NCBI GenBank assembly: GCA_902478825.1
Contig: CABSMK010000032.1
Span: 1 to 14,059 of the forward strand
Length of the DNA stretch: 14,059 nt
Direction of reading: 5' to 3'
Source of the DNA: an uncultured Collinsella sp.
Lineage (GTDB): Bacteria; Actinomycetota; Coriobacteriia; Coriobacteriales; Coriobacteriaceae
Shown here in pieces: positions 6,746 to 13,134 of the stretch; positions within the stretch are counted from its first letter, which is position 1, and every line of letters starts with the position of its first letter. The translations under genes and the position numbers were made by a program. The notes beneath the pieces are model-generated. The model was not told where the DNA came from. It ran no database searches and was given only the letters and a program-made list of their open reading frames with translations.

Positions 6746-6800
6746 TAACGTTTTCGCAGATAAAACCTGCCAAAACAAACCTGTCCCTTTTTGGAAGGTT
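6746..6800 (-). repeat. REP-like intergenic repeat, copy 1
   Basis: This 55-bp element, read on the minus strand, begins AACCTTCCAAAAAGGGACAG and matches the copy at 11625-11679 (plus strand) at 48 of 55 positions with no gaps. Five of the seven differences lie together near the 3' end. The core folds as CCAAAA...TTTTGG around GGGACAGG. The element starts inside the asp23 stop codon, so it directly abuts the gene. Dispersed short palindromes of this kind are typical of REP elements moved by RAYT transposases; that link is inferred. Confidence 0.7.
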
Positions 6801-7314
6801 ATTCGTGCTGGCTGGTGCGGTGCTCGTACTCCTCGGGGGTGATGACGTCCTCGATACGCAGGTTGACACCCGCCACCTCAAGGCCGGTCATCGCGGCAAG
6901 GCGCTCAGTGACACGTGCCTTGACATCGTCGAAGATCGCGGGCGCATAGGCGCCGTACTCGATGATGACGGAGATGTTGACGACCACGCGATTGTCATCG
7001 GTGACCTCGACCGTCACGCCCTTGGTCAGATTCTCGGCACCAAACTGCTCCTGCACAAAGTGCATGAGGTTACCCTTCATGCCCAGAACGTGCGGAACCT
7101 CGCGGGTGGCCATGGCAACGATCTTCTCGATCACACCGTTGGAATAGGTCAGCGAGTCCTCGGACTCGTCCGCTTCCTCGTCATCCTCATCCACATCGGA
7201 CTCGGCCTCGACGAGCGCCTCATCCTCGAGCGTTACGTCCTCGGCCTCGGCGACGACCGCCTCGTTCTCCTCGAGCTCGGTATCGGCTACATCGACCTTC
7301 GTATTAAAAGCCAT
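6799..7314 (-). CDS. asp23: Asp23/Gls24 family envelope stress response protein
   Basis: This 171-residue protein has a recognisable Asp23 (DUF322) domain at about 55-160. It starts with SNGVIEKIVAMATREVPHVLGM (58-79), continues with VTVEVTDDNRVVVNISVIIEYGAYAP (100-125), and ends in VAGVNLRIEDVI. About 50 N-terminal residues are strongly acidic (runs such as DEDDEEADESED at 42-53) and probably disordered. In Staphylococcus aureus, Asp23 is an abundant soluble protein held under the membrane by AmaP and linked to cell-wall stress. Here it is the third gene after amaP and DUF2273, 44 nt behind the latter, with an excellent AAGGAGG 5 nt before the ATG, suggesting high expression. The terminator at 6700-6745 closes the operon. 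Confidence 0.93.
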   Translation of the reverse strand: MAFNTKVDVADTELEENEAVVAEAEDVTLEDEALVEAESDVDEDDEEADESEDSLTYSNGVIEKIVAMATREVPHVLGMKGNLMHFVQEQFGAENLTKGVTVEVTDDNRVVVNISVIIEYGAYAPAIFDDVKARVTERLAAMTGLEVAGVNLRIEDVITPEEYEHRTSQHE

Positions 7315-7358
7315 GGTTCCTCCTTATGCCTGCCGCAGATGCGACAGTCGAATACATA

Positions 7359-7736
7359 TTAGCGGCCGCTAAACAGACGGCCGAAGAAGTTGACGATCCC
7401 GTTCTCGCCGTCGCGAATTTGGCCGATCACAGCGCCGATCAACACGAAAAATGCAATGACGAGCGTGTCCCACAGGCCGAGCGTGAGCACCAACACGGCG
7501 AGGATAAAGCCAGCGACGGCACCGAGCGTGGTGTTGGGATGACGCACAGCATAGCTCCAGATGGCAGCGCCCGTACCCTTGATGAGACCCATAGCCTCGT
7601 CAAAATCCGCGGCTGCCGCGTCTTGTAACTCAGTTGCCTCTGCTTTGGAATCAACAGGTTCGCTCGCCGGCGTGGCGCTCTGGTCAATCGTCAGGCGCGG
7701 CGTACGAGCGGTCTTATCTTGATTGGTATCACTCAC
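7359..7736 (-). CDS. DUF2273 small membrane protein of the alkaline-shock operon
   Basis: This 125-residue protein begins with a GTG at 7736. That start overlaps the amaP stop by 8 nt (GTGAGTGA) and is preceded by GGAGG inside the end of amaP. A hydrophilic N-terminus (1-55) precedes the DUF2273 core: HPNTTLGAVAGFILAVLVLT (66-85), a second membrane segment at about 88-107, and IGQIRDGENGIVNFFGRLF (104-122). DUF2273 proteins of about 60-80 residues are standard partners of AmaP and Asp23; this one has a longer N-terminal part. The two-segment hairpin should sit in the cytoplasmic membrane. Translational coupling to amaP indicates matched production. A longer frame reaching 7949 is not credible, because it runs antisense-like within amaP without a binding site. 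Confidence 0.9.
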   Translation of the reverse strand: MSDTNQDKTARTPRLTIDQSATPASEPVDSKAEATELQDAAAADFDEAMGLIKGTGAAIWSYAVRHPNTTLGAVAGFILAVLVLTLGLWDTLVIAFFVLIGAVIGQIRDGENGIVNFFGRLFSGR

Positions 7737-8274
7737 CGGAAACCTCCACGGTCTGGACGGTAGTCTTGGACGGCAAAAAACGGACGCGCGTGGTCGTACC
7801 CGGCGTGCCGAGCATGGTGTCGCAGGCTTCCTCGATGCGCTGCTGCATCGCGGTAGCCAGAGATGCCACGTCCTTATCGTCAAGCGCGATAGCCTCGACC
7901 TTAAATCGGACGTGCGAATCGTCGGGGCCTTGGACGCGGGCCTCGACATGCTCGACCATCACGCGGTCGTCGCGCTCGGCAGCAGCCCTAGCACACGAAG
8001 AAAGCGCCGCAAGGGTGACCTCGATATTGCGCTCCCCCGCCGGATGCACGCAGGACGGCTCGCGACGAGCAAACATCAGGCGGAAGAAGCTTACCAGCAC
8101 GCCAATCGCCACAACTCCGCCGCATGCCGTCACGACAATGCGCGGCATGGGGTCGCGCATCAGCAGCATAAAGCGATACGTATACGGCCCCCAAAACTGG
8201 CAGACAAGCGTACCCAGCGCCACGATGGCGGCGGCAAGATACACGATCGCTAGGGCTCGTTTGAGTACGCGCAC
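7729..8274 (-). CDS. amaP: AmaP-like membrane anchor of Asp23
   Basis: This 181-residue protein has two N-terminal membrane segments (about 6-27 and 45-65), followed by a cytoplasmic domain (about 80-180) that is itself distantly Asp23-like (ERNIEVTLAALSSCARAAAE, then HVEARVQG...HVRFKVEAIALDD). This is the arrangement of AmaP, the anchor that localises Asp23 to the membrane in Firmicutes. Sequence identity with known AmaP proteins is low by eye, but the gene order amaP-DUF2273-asp23 supports the call. The start is a GTG at 8274 with AAGGGAG about 7 nt upstream. It is the first gene of its operon, about 50 bp after a TATAAT box. Confidence 0.85.
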   Translation of the reverse strand: MRVLKRALAIVYLAAAIVALGTLVCQFWGPYTYRFMLLMRDPMPRIVVTACGGVVAIGVLVSFFRLMFARREPSCVHPAGERNIEVTLAALSSCARAAAERDDRVMVEHVEARVQGPDDSHVRFKVEAIALDDKDVASLATAMQQRIEEACDTMLGTPGTTTRVRFLPSKTTVQTVEVSGE

Positions 8275-8324
8275 GTGGCGCTCCCTTCAAATCTCGGCTC
8301 TCAAAATGCAAAACGGTTCGCATC

Positions 8325-8330
8325 ATTATA
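8325..8330 (-). promoter_or_regulatory. Candidate -10 box of the amaP operon
   Basis: The complement of 8325-8330 reads TATAAT, a perfect -10, 51 bp upstream of the amaP GTG. At 17 bp upstream the -35 position reads TAGAGC, only three of six consensus bases. The -10 lies inside the U-rich tail of the yebC terminator. The weak -35 leaves room for an activator or another sigma factor. Confidence 0.5.
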
Positions 8331-8371
8331 AAAGAGCCGGGTCCGGTGCTCTACGCACGCGGATCCGGCTC
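8327..8371 (-). terminator. Intrinsic terminator of yebC
   Basis: The arms GAGCCGGGTCCG (8334-8345) and CGGATCCGGCTC (8360-8371) pair over 12 bp with one wobble. The stem continues as GTGC/GCAC (8346-8349 with 8355-8358) around a 5-nt loop and a single bulged base. On the minus strand the stem runs into TTTTATAAT. It lies 70 nt after the yebC stop. Confidence 0.88.
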
Positions 8372-8440
8372 ATCTATTCCACGAGGCTTGCATGCTCGCT
8401 TCATTATGCCCAGATATGCACGGCTTAACCCGTGCGGGCG

Positions 8441-9247
8441 CTACTCCTCCTCGAGGGCAGCGATGACCTCGTCGGTCATGTCCATGGTGCTGTAAACATC
8501 CTGGACGTCGTCGAGCTCCTCAAGACGGTCGATGAGGCGCTGAACCTTCTTGGCGTCGGCGCCAGAAACCTCGGTCGGGGTGGTCGGGACCATGGTGGTC
8601 TCGGAGCCCTTGACCTGGACGCCCTGCTCCTCGAGTGCTTTGGAGACAGCCATAACGTCGTTGGCAGCAGTCCAGACGATCCACTCCTCGCCGGCGTCCT
8701 CGTAGTCCTCGCCACCGGCCTCGGCGATCGCCATCATAAACTCATCCTCGTCACCGGCAGCACCGTTGGCGATCATGGTCTCCTTCTTGGCGTTCTCGTC
8801 CAGGACCTCCTTGGCAACGACGATCTGGCCCTTGCGCTCAAACTGGAAGGCGACGGAACCGGAGGTGCCCAGGTTGCCACCGGCGTGGGAGAAGGCGGAA
8901 CGGACATCGGCGGCGGTGCGGTTGCGGTTGTCGGTCAGGCAGTCGACGTAGACGGCGACACCGGCGGGACCGTAGCCCTCGTACACGATGTTCTCGTAGA
9001 CGGCGGCATCGGCACCCGAACCAAAGGCCTTATCGATAGCGGACTTGATCTTGTCCTTAGGCATGGACTGAGCCTTGGCCTTGGCAACGGCAGCGGCGAG
9101 GCTGGCGTTGTTCTCGGGCAGCGGGTCGCCGCCGAGACGGGCAGCAACGGTGATGTTGCGGCTGAGCTTGGAGAAGAGGGCGGAACGCTTGGCGTCCTGC
9201 GCGCCCTTACGATGCTTGGTTGTGGCCCACTTAGAGTGTCCGGACAT
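8441..9247 (-). CDS. yebC: YebC/PmpR/TACO1 family protein
   Basis: This 268-residue protein opens with the signature MSGHSKWATTKHRKGAQDAK (1-20). It keeps the family blocks VYEGYGPAGVAVYVDCLTDN (88-107), GGNLGTSGSVAFQFERKG (123-140), MVPTTPTEV (219-227) and a final LEELDDVQDVYSTMD (242-256). YebC proteins were long annotated as transcriptional regulators; more recent work on the family and on mitochondrial TACO1 points to a role on ribosomes at proline-rich stretches. Most members are about 240-250 residues. The extra length here lies mainly at about 143-168 (VAKEVLDEN...GDE), between the GSVAFQFERKG strand and the next helix. GGAGA lies 5-6 nt before the ATG. It appears monocistronic, with its own terminator. 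Confidence 0.96.
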   Translation of the reverse strand: MSGHSKWATTKHRKGAQDAKRSALFSKLSRNITVAARLGGDPLPENNASLAAAVAKAKAQSMPKDKIKSAIDKAFGSGADAAVYENIVYEGYGPAGVAVYVDCLTDNRNRTAADVRSAFSHAGGNLGTSGSVAFQFERKGQIVVAKEVLDENAKKETMIANGAAGDEDEFMMAIAEAGGEDYEDAGEEWIVWTAANDVMAVSKALEEQGVQVKGSETTMVPTTPTEVSGADAKKVQRLIDRLEELDDVQDVYSTMDMTDEVIAALEEE

Positions 9248-9419
9248 ACGTGTCTCCTATCGGTTTCGACCTAAAGCCCAGCGTGGATGCTCGGGCAATA
9301 TAAACAAACGCTATAAATGATATACCTACTGGCCTGTGAGATAAACAAAAAAATGAAGGCGTCGTGATGATGCAGCCCCTTGGCACAAAGCAGCCTGACC
9401 CCAATGCGCCAATCTTTGG

Positions 9420-11603
9420 TTAGGTCCACAGGCGGTCGCTGCGGGTGATCGTGGCGCCGATGGCGAAAGGCATGCATGCAATGACCGGGTACAGGTAGCG
9501 CATGTAGGTCGACCCATTACATGGACCAATCAGGCACACAGCGAGCACACCCAGCAGCGGTATCCAGATGGCCAGCGCGCGCCACGAATGGCGGCGCAAC
9601 AGGTAGACCACCACGACGATCATGATCCACACGTAGGTGGCCGAGCTCATGGTGAGCGAGATAAACGGAATGCGCTGCACCGCCACGCGGTACAGGTTAA
9701 TCAGGTGGTCGCACCAGCGCACGGCTTTGCTGTCGACCGGATGGAAGTCAAAGTACTTGAGGTTATCGGGCTTCGCCATGATCTCGGCACTGCGCGCCGT
9801 GCTGTAGACCCACGCATCGCGAGCGCTCGGATAGAAGTACCCGTAGTAGTTATTGACGAGCGCCGAGATATAGCACTCGGGGTCCTTTTTGAACATCTGG
9901 GCCCACACCTTAAAATAGGCCTTGATGTCCTCCTGCGAGGCGTACTCATTGAAGCAGTTTTTGACGGCATCCGATTTGTCGGGGTTGTAGCGACGGCCCA
10001 GGTTCTCGTACTTAAGCACGCGATCGATCACAGCGCGCTCCTCATCGGTCACCAAGCCGTCGCAGGGAGCTTCCTCAATCGTGCCATCGTCTTTGACCTT
10101 GGGGTTAACGCCCGAATTAAGGCCGTCGTGCTTTTGGACGAAGCGCGCCGTCTGCTGAAACGGAATCGAGAGGATCTCGCGCTTGGAGCCCGGCGTGATA
10201 TCGTGCGCCGGCATAAATACCTTGGTGAAATACATGTTGGAAACAAGGCAGAGCGCGAGCACTGCGAGAACGCCGACCCAACGGAAGCGCGGCGTGGCGT
10301 ACGAGGGTGCGCCCCCAGACTGCTTGGCAACGCGACGGGCCGCATGCGCGTCCCAAGCGCAAAACGCCGCCGCGATTACGCATGCCGCCAGGGGAAACAC
10401 CAAGCCGCCGTTGCGCAAAAACGTGGAACCCATGGCACCCAGCACGAGCAACAGCCAGTCGTGGCGTGCAAAGAGCACGGGCCTCTGTTCGCCCGCACGC
10501 TCGGCATTGGCATCGCGACGGGGCAGGCCACATGCCACGAGCTTGACGGTCTGAACGAGCAGCACCAAAAACGCATCGGCAAACAGTACGTCTTTGGTCA
10601 GCAGCGCCGCGTAGTTGGAGAACATCGGCATAAACGCAAAGAACAGCAAGATGACGCCACGGACCGGCAGGCTCACGCCCAGCTTGCGCAGCGAAGATAT
10701 GGAATAGGCCATGCAGGCGGCCGTGATGACAAATTGGGCACAGGTGTAGATGACAAGGCCCGCATTGGCGCTGCTGAATAGCGAAAGCCCCAGTTGCACA
10801 CATGAGCCGATGATGGCCGTGTGCACCACCGGATGATGGCCGTTGAGCAGCACGTTGGGGTTAAGCAGGCGCAGGTAGTCGCTCGTGCCGTTGGGATAGT
10901 TGAACCATTGGCGGATCTGCGCGCCCGTATCTCCCATAAAGAGGCCGGGCAGCGAGGCGATAAGCGTGGGCGCCCAGACAATCATGAGCACAAGAAACGG
11001 CCCGACAAAGGGATGGACCGAGAGCACGGCGTGGGCAACACGCCACACGCGACCAAAGTGGGTCTCCGAAAACGGAATGCGGCGGGAGCTCAACCAATCC
11101 AAAAACTCAAAAGCCAGATAGAAGGCCACAATCGCCAGAAGCATCCAGCCCGCGCCGCCAATCCAGGCGCAGATAACGCGTGCCTTGTCGCCCAGCACAA
11201 TCTCTGCCGAATCGGTAAGGTCGTAGCTACGGCCGAACACCATGCAAACGGCAAAGAACAGCGATGGCAGCACGACCGACGGGCGCCAAGCGTCACCGCG
11301 GCCAAAGAACACATAGCGAAACGGCAGCGTGAGCAAGCAGGCAAGCGCGAGCAGCATCACTGCGTCGGTATGGCCGGCAAACGAGAGAAGTACCTCGTAA
11401 CACACGTAGAGCGTGCCCGTCGCCTTGGGGTCGATCGCCAGGACCGCATTGCTCGACACCGGGGCGGGGTCGATGGAAAACGCCGTAGTCGCCAGCAGGG
11501 CGAGCAAAAATGCGATGAGCGTCTGCTTGGCGGGATAGCGCTTAAACCAAACGATGCGGGCGGCGTCGCGCGCAGCCGTTGCGGAGAGGTCGGAATCCTT
11601 CAC
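9420..11603 (-). CDS. DUF6020-like polytopic membrane protein, GT-C-type fold likely
   Basis: This 727-residue protein has about 12-14 predicted membrane segments. From the N-terminus these are near 25-45, 82-100, 107-123, 145-168, 200-222, 265-300, 312-330, 338-358, 382-415, 442-462, then 655-670 and 676-720. A large soluble, probably extracytoplasmic domain spans about 465-645. Landmarks are GDTGAQIRQWF (224-234) after a membrane segment, NGHHPVVHT (254-262) and LLTKDVLFA (334-342). These fit what I recall of DUF6020. They also fit a GT-C glycosyltransferase plan, in which an acidic residue in the first external loop is catalytic. A lipid-linked sugar transferase for surface glycans is a possibility, not shown. 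The start is GTG at 11603 with AAAGG about 11 nt upstream, a weak site. It follows lgt after 146 bp holding two hairpin repeats. Confidence 0.78.
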   Translation of the reverse strand: MKDSDLSATAARDAARIVWFKRYPAKQTLIAFLLALLATTAFSIDPAPVSSNAVLAIDPKATGTLYVCYEVLLSFAGHTDAVMLLALACLLTLPFRYVFFGRGDAWRPSVVLPSLFFAVCMVFGRSYDLTDSAEIVLGDKARVICAWIGGAGWMLLAIVAFYLAFEFLDWLSSRRIPFSETHFGRVWRVAHAVLSVHPFVGPFLVLMIVWAPTLIASLPGLFMGDTGAQIRQWFNYPNGTSDYLRLLNPNVLLNGHHPVVHTAIIGSCVQLGLSLFSSANAGLVIYTCAQFVITAACMAYSISSLRKLGVSLPVRGVILLFFAFMPMFSNYAALLTKDVLFADAFLVLLVQTVKLVACGLPRRDANAERAGEQRPVLFARHDWLLLVLGAMGSTFLRNGGLVFPLAACVIAAAFCAWDAHAARRVAKQSGGAPSYATPRFRWVGVLAVLALCLVSNMYFTKVFMPAHDITPGSKREILSIPFQQTARFVQKHDGLNSGVNPKVKDDGTIEEAPCDGLVTDEERAVIDRVLKYENLGRRYNPDKSDAVKNCFNEYASQEDIKAYFKVWAQMFKKDPECYISALVNNYYGYFYPSARDAWVYSTARSAEIMAKPDNLKYFDFHPVDSKAVRWCDHLINLYRVAVQRIPFISLTMSSATYVWIMIVVVVYLLRRHSWRALAIWIPLLGVLAVCLIGPCNGSTYMRYLYPVIACMPFAIGATITRSDRLWT

Positions 11604-11624
11604 AGTCCGAATAGCCTTTCTAGA

Positions 11625-11679
11625 AACCTGCCAAAAAGGGACAGGTTTATTTTGGCAGGTTTTATCATGAGAAACGTTA
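11625..11679 (+). repeat. REP-like intergenic repeat, copy 2
   Basis: This 55-bp copy starts AACCTGCCAAAAAGGGACAG and is inverted relative to the copy at 6746-6800. Here the inverted repeat is perfect: AAACCTGCCAAAA against TTTTGGCAGGTTT, 13 bp around a loop containing GGGACAGG. It lies 22 bp upstream of the DUF6020-like start codon, so it may sit in the leader of that gene or just before its promoter. Confidence 0.75.
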
Positions 11680-11705
11680 CGGTTCTGTCATCGTTGCCCG
11701 GCAAA

Positions 11706-11740
11706 ACCACCACAAAGGTGCCTGTCCCCCTTGTGGTGGT
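11706..11740 (-). repeat. GGGACAGGC-loop hairpin behind lgt (REP-like, possible lgt terminator)
   Basis: ACCACCACAAAGG (11706-11718) pairs with CCTTGTGGTGGT (11729-11740) with one bulged A, around a loop reading TGCCTGTCCC. The CCTGTCCC core is shared with the two 55-bp repeats, although the stem is different. On the minus strand the hairpin begins 9 nt after the lgt stop and is followed by TTTTG, so it could act as the lgt terminator. Confidence 0.65.
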
Positions 11741-11749
11741 ATGTGGTGG

Positions 11750-12571
11750 CTAGGCGTCGAGGTAGATGCGCTGGGGGCGATTGCGGTGTCGGGCGAAGAT
11801 GATGAGCGCCAGGCCTGCGATTACGAGCGGCAGGCTCAGCAGCTGACCCATGGTGATGACGCCGCCCAGCAGATAGCCCAGCTGGGCATCGGGCACGCGC
11901 ACAAACTCAATGAGGAAGCGGACGATGCCGTAACCCATCACAAACACGCCCATAAACGTGCCCTGGGGCAGCAGCGGTTTTTTGCGACTGAGCACCTGCA
12001 AGATGCAAAAGAGCACAATGCCCTCTAGGAATGCCTCGTAGAGCTGGGAGGGATGGCGCGGCATATCGCCCGCGGTACCGCCAAAGATCACGCCCCAGGG
12101 CAAATCGGTCGGCTTGCCCCACAGCTCTCCGTTGACAAAGTTGGCGCAGCGCCCCAGGCACAGGGCCAGCGGAGCACCGATGACCGCAAGGTCTGCCAAA
12201 GTCCAGGCATCGAGCTTGTACATACGGCACACGAGCACGCCACCGATGATGCCGCCCACCAGGCCGCCGTGGAAACTCATGCCGCCTTCGTTGGTGGCGA
12301 AGATCTCGAGCGGATGCGCCCAATAGTAGCCGTCGCCGTAAAAGATGACGTAGAACAGGCGGGCGCCAATGATAAGGCCAAAGACCACACCGACCACGAC
12401 GCTCGTCAGATCGTCGACCGTAATGTCGAAACCCCAGCGACGCTGCGTGCGGTACATGACGACCGCCGTGAGCAGAGCTCCGACCACATAGGCCAAGCCG
12501 TACCAGTAGATGGTGATGGGCCCCGCCGAAATGGCGACGGGATCAAGCATATGGTAGAAGTCGTTGAGCAT
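11750..12571 (-). CDS. lgt: Prolipoprotein diacylglyceryl transferase
   Basis: Lgt moves the diacylglyceryl group of phosphatidylglycerol to the lipobox Cys of prolipoproteins, the first step of lipoprotein maturation, in the cytoplasmic membrane. This 273-residue protein has the family landmarks IYWYGLAYVVG (21-31), MSFHGGLVGG (98-107, with essential His101) and GRCANFVNGELWG (140-152), which differs from the usual GRxGNFINGELYG by Cys-Ala for the usual residues before Asn. It also has MPRHPSQLYEA (170-180) and seven or so membrane segments. The ATG at 12571 was chosen because AGGAGGG (complement of 12577-12583) lies 5 nt upstream. A frame reaching 12631 would begin inside the upstream terminator hairpin. 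It is preceded by the Nfu gene and followed by a hairpin at 11706-11740. Confidence 0.97.
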   Translation of the reverse strand: MLNDFYHMLDPVAISAGPITIYWYGLAYVVGALLTAVVMYRTQRRWGFDITVDDLTSVVVGVVFGLIIGARLFYVIFYGDGYYWAHPLEIFATNEGGMSFHGGLVGGIIGGVLVCRMYKLDAWTLADLAVIGAPLALCLGRCANFVNGELWGKPTDLPWGVIFGGTAGDMPRHPSQLYEAFLEGIVLFCILQVLSRKKPLLPQGTFMGVFVMGYGIVRFLIEFVRVPDAQLGYLLGGVITMGQLLSLPLVIAGLALIIFARHRNRPQRIYLDA

Positions 12572-12598
12572 GTCGACCCTCCTACTCCCTACATACAA

Positions 12599-12631
12599 AT
12601 GCGGCCGCGGGCCTTTCGCTCGCAGCCGCAT
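12599..12631 (-). terminator. Terminator-like hairpin after the Nfu gene
   Basis: ATGCGGCCGCGGGC (12599-12612) pairs with GCTCGCAGCCGCAT (12618-12631) over 14 positions, with one mismatch and one wobble, around a 5-nt loop. On the minus strand it is followed by TTTGTATG, a short U-rich tail. It lies 49 nt after the Nfu stop and just ahead of the lgt ribosome binding site, so it could also influence lgt expression. Confidence 0.65.
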
Positions 12632-12680
12632 ATTTGGGCGTAACGTCTATGCGGAGTACGCCGTCCGCAGCTTTCGCATC

Positions 12681-12959
12681 TTAGAACGGCGCGTACTCGT
12701 CGTACAGGTCCTCCGTCTCGCCGGAGGCATTGACCTGCTCGACACGGGTAACGCCGGGTACGTGCTCCTTGAGGATACGCTCGATACCCATGGACAGGGT
12801 CAGTGCGCTCATAGGGCAGCCGGCGCAGGCACCCTGAAGCTCAAGCTGGACGACGCCCTCGTCGTCGACGCCCACATACTCCATATCGCCGCCGTCAGCC
12901 TGCAGGTTGGGGCGGATCTCCTCAAGAACCTTCTTAAGCAGCTCTTCGTTAACAGCCAC
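12681..12959 (-). CDS. NifU C-terminal-domain (Nfu) iron-sulfur carrier
   Basis: This 92-residue stand-alone NifU C-terminal domain reads ELLKKVLEEIRPNLQADGGD (6-25), then VVQLELQGACAGCPMSALTL (36-55) with the CxxC pair (Cys45 and Cys48), and ends GVTRVEQVN. Such Nfu proteins hold an Fe-S cluster between two subunits through the CxxC and pass it to target apoproteins in the cytoplasm. The size matches single-domain bacterial members. The start is a GTG at 12959 with AAAGGAG (complement of 12965-12971) 5 nt upstream. No suf or isc gene is adjacent, so it appears as a solitary carrier. A 16-bp perfect palindrome lies in its leader. Assignment is firm. Confidence 0.95.
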   Translation of the reverse strand: MAVNEELLKKVLEEIRPNLQADGGDMEYVGVDDEGVVQLELQGACAGCPMSALTLSMGIERILKEHVPGVTRVEQVNASGETEDLYDEYAPF

Positions 12960-12981
12960 AGGGGCTCCTTTCTCACAATAA

Positions 12982-12997
12982 CGCGGGCGCGCCCGCG
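12982..12997. repeat. 16-bp perfect palindrome in the Nfu leader
   Basis: CGCGGGCGCGCCCGCG is self-complementary over all 16 bases and lies 23 bp upstream of the Nfu start codon, just before its ribosome binding site. As RNA it would form a 6-bp GC stem with a 4-nt loop, followed on the minus strand by TTATTGT. It may be an attenuator-like hairpin, an operator, or chance in GC-rich DNA. Confidence 0.5.
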
Positions 12998-13134
12998 GAC
13001 AGAGCTATGTTACTACAGCCATGTACCCGCTCACGAGCCGTCCATGCGCGCGGACACGACTTTCACGAGCAGTCAATTTGGGACGGGGCTTTTTAGCTGC
13101 TTTTGCCGACGCCCGGCGCTAGCACACGCTGCCG

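Noticed and set aside
8432..9274. 280-residue plus-strand open frame opposite yebC
   Set aside because: Gly/Leu/Val-rich translation is the reverse reading of Ala/Asp/Glu codons in yebC. YebC motifs are unmistakable on the minus strand.
9248..9419. AT-rich gap before yebC with a TTTTTTT run, considered as a strong terminator of the DUF6020 gene
   Set aside because: The T-run on the minus strand is real, but I found no stable stem directly before it, only a 4-bp pairing. A yebC -10-like TATATT is present without a matching -35.
9588..10781. 397-residue plus-strand open frame opposite the DUF6020-like gene
   Set aside because: His/Arg-rich antisense translation without motifs. The minus strand encodes a continuous polytopic membrane protein.
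12572..12631. Longer Lgt frame starting at 12631
   Set aside because: It starts inside the terminator hairpin of the upstream gene and gives an Arg/Pro-rich extension atypical for Lgt. AGGAGGG fits the ATG at 12571.
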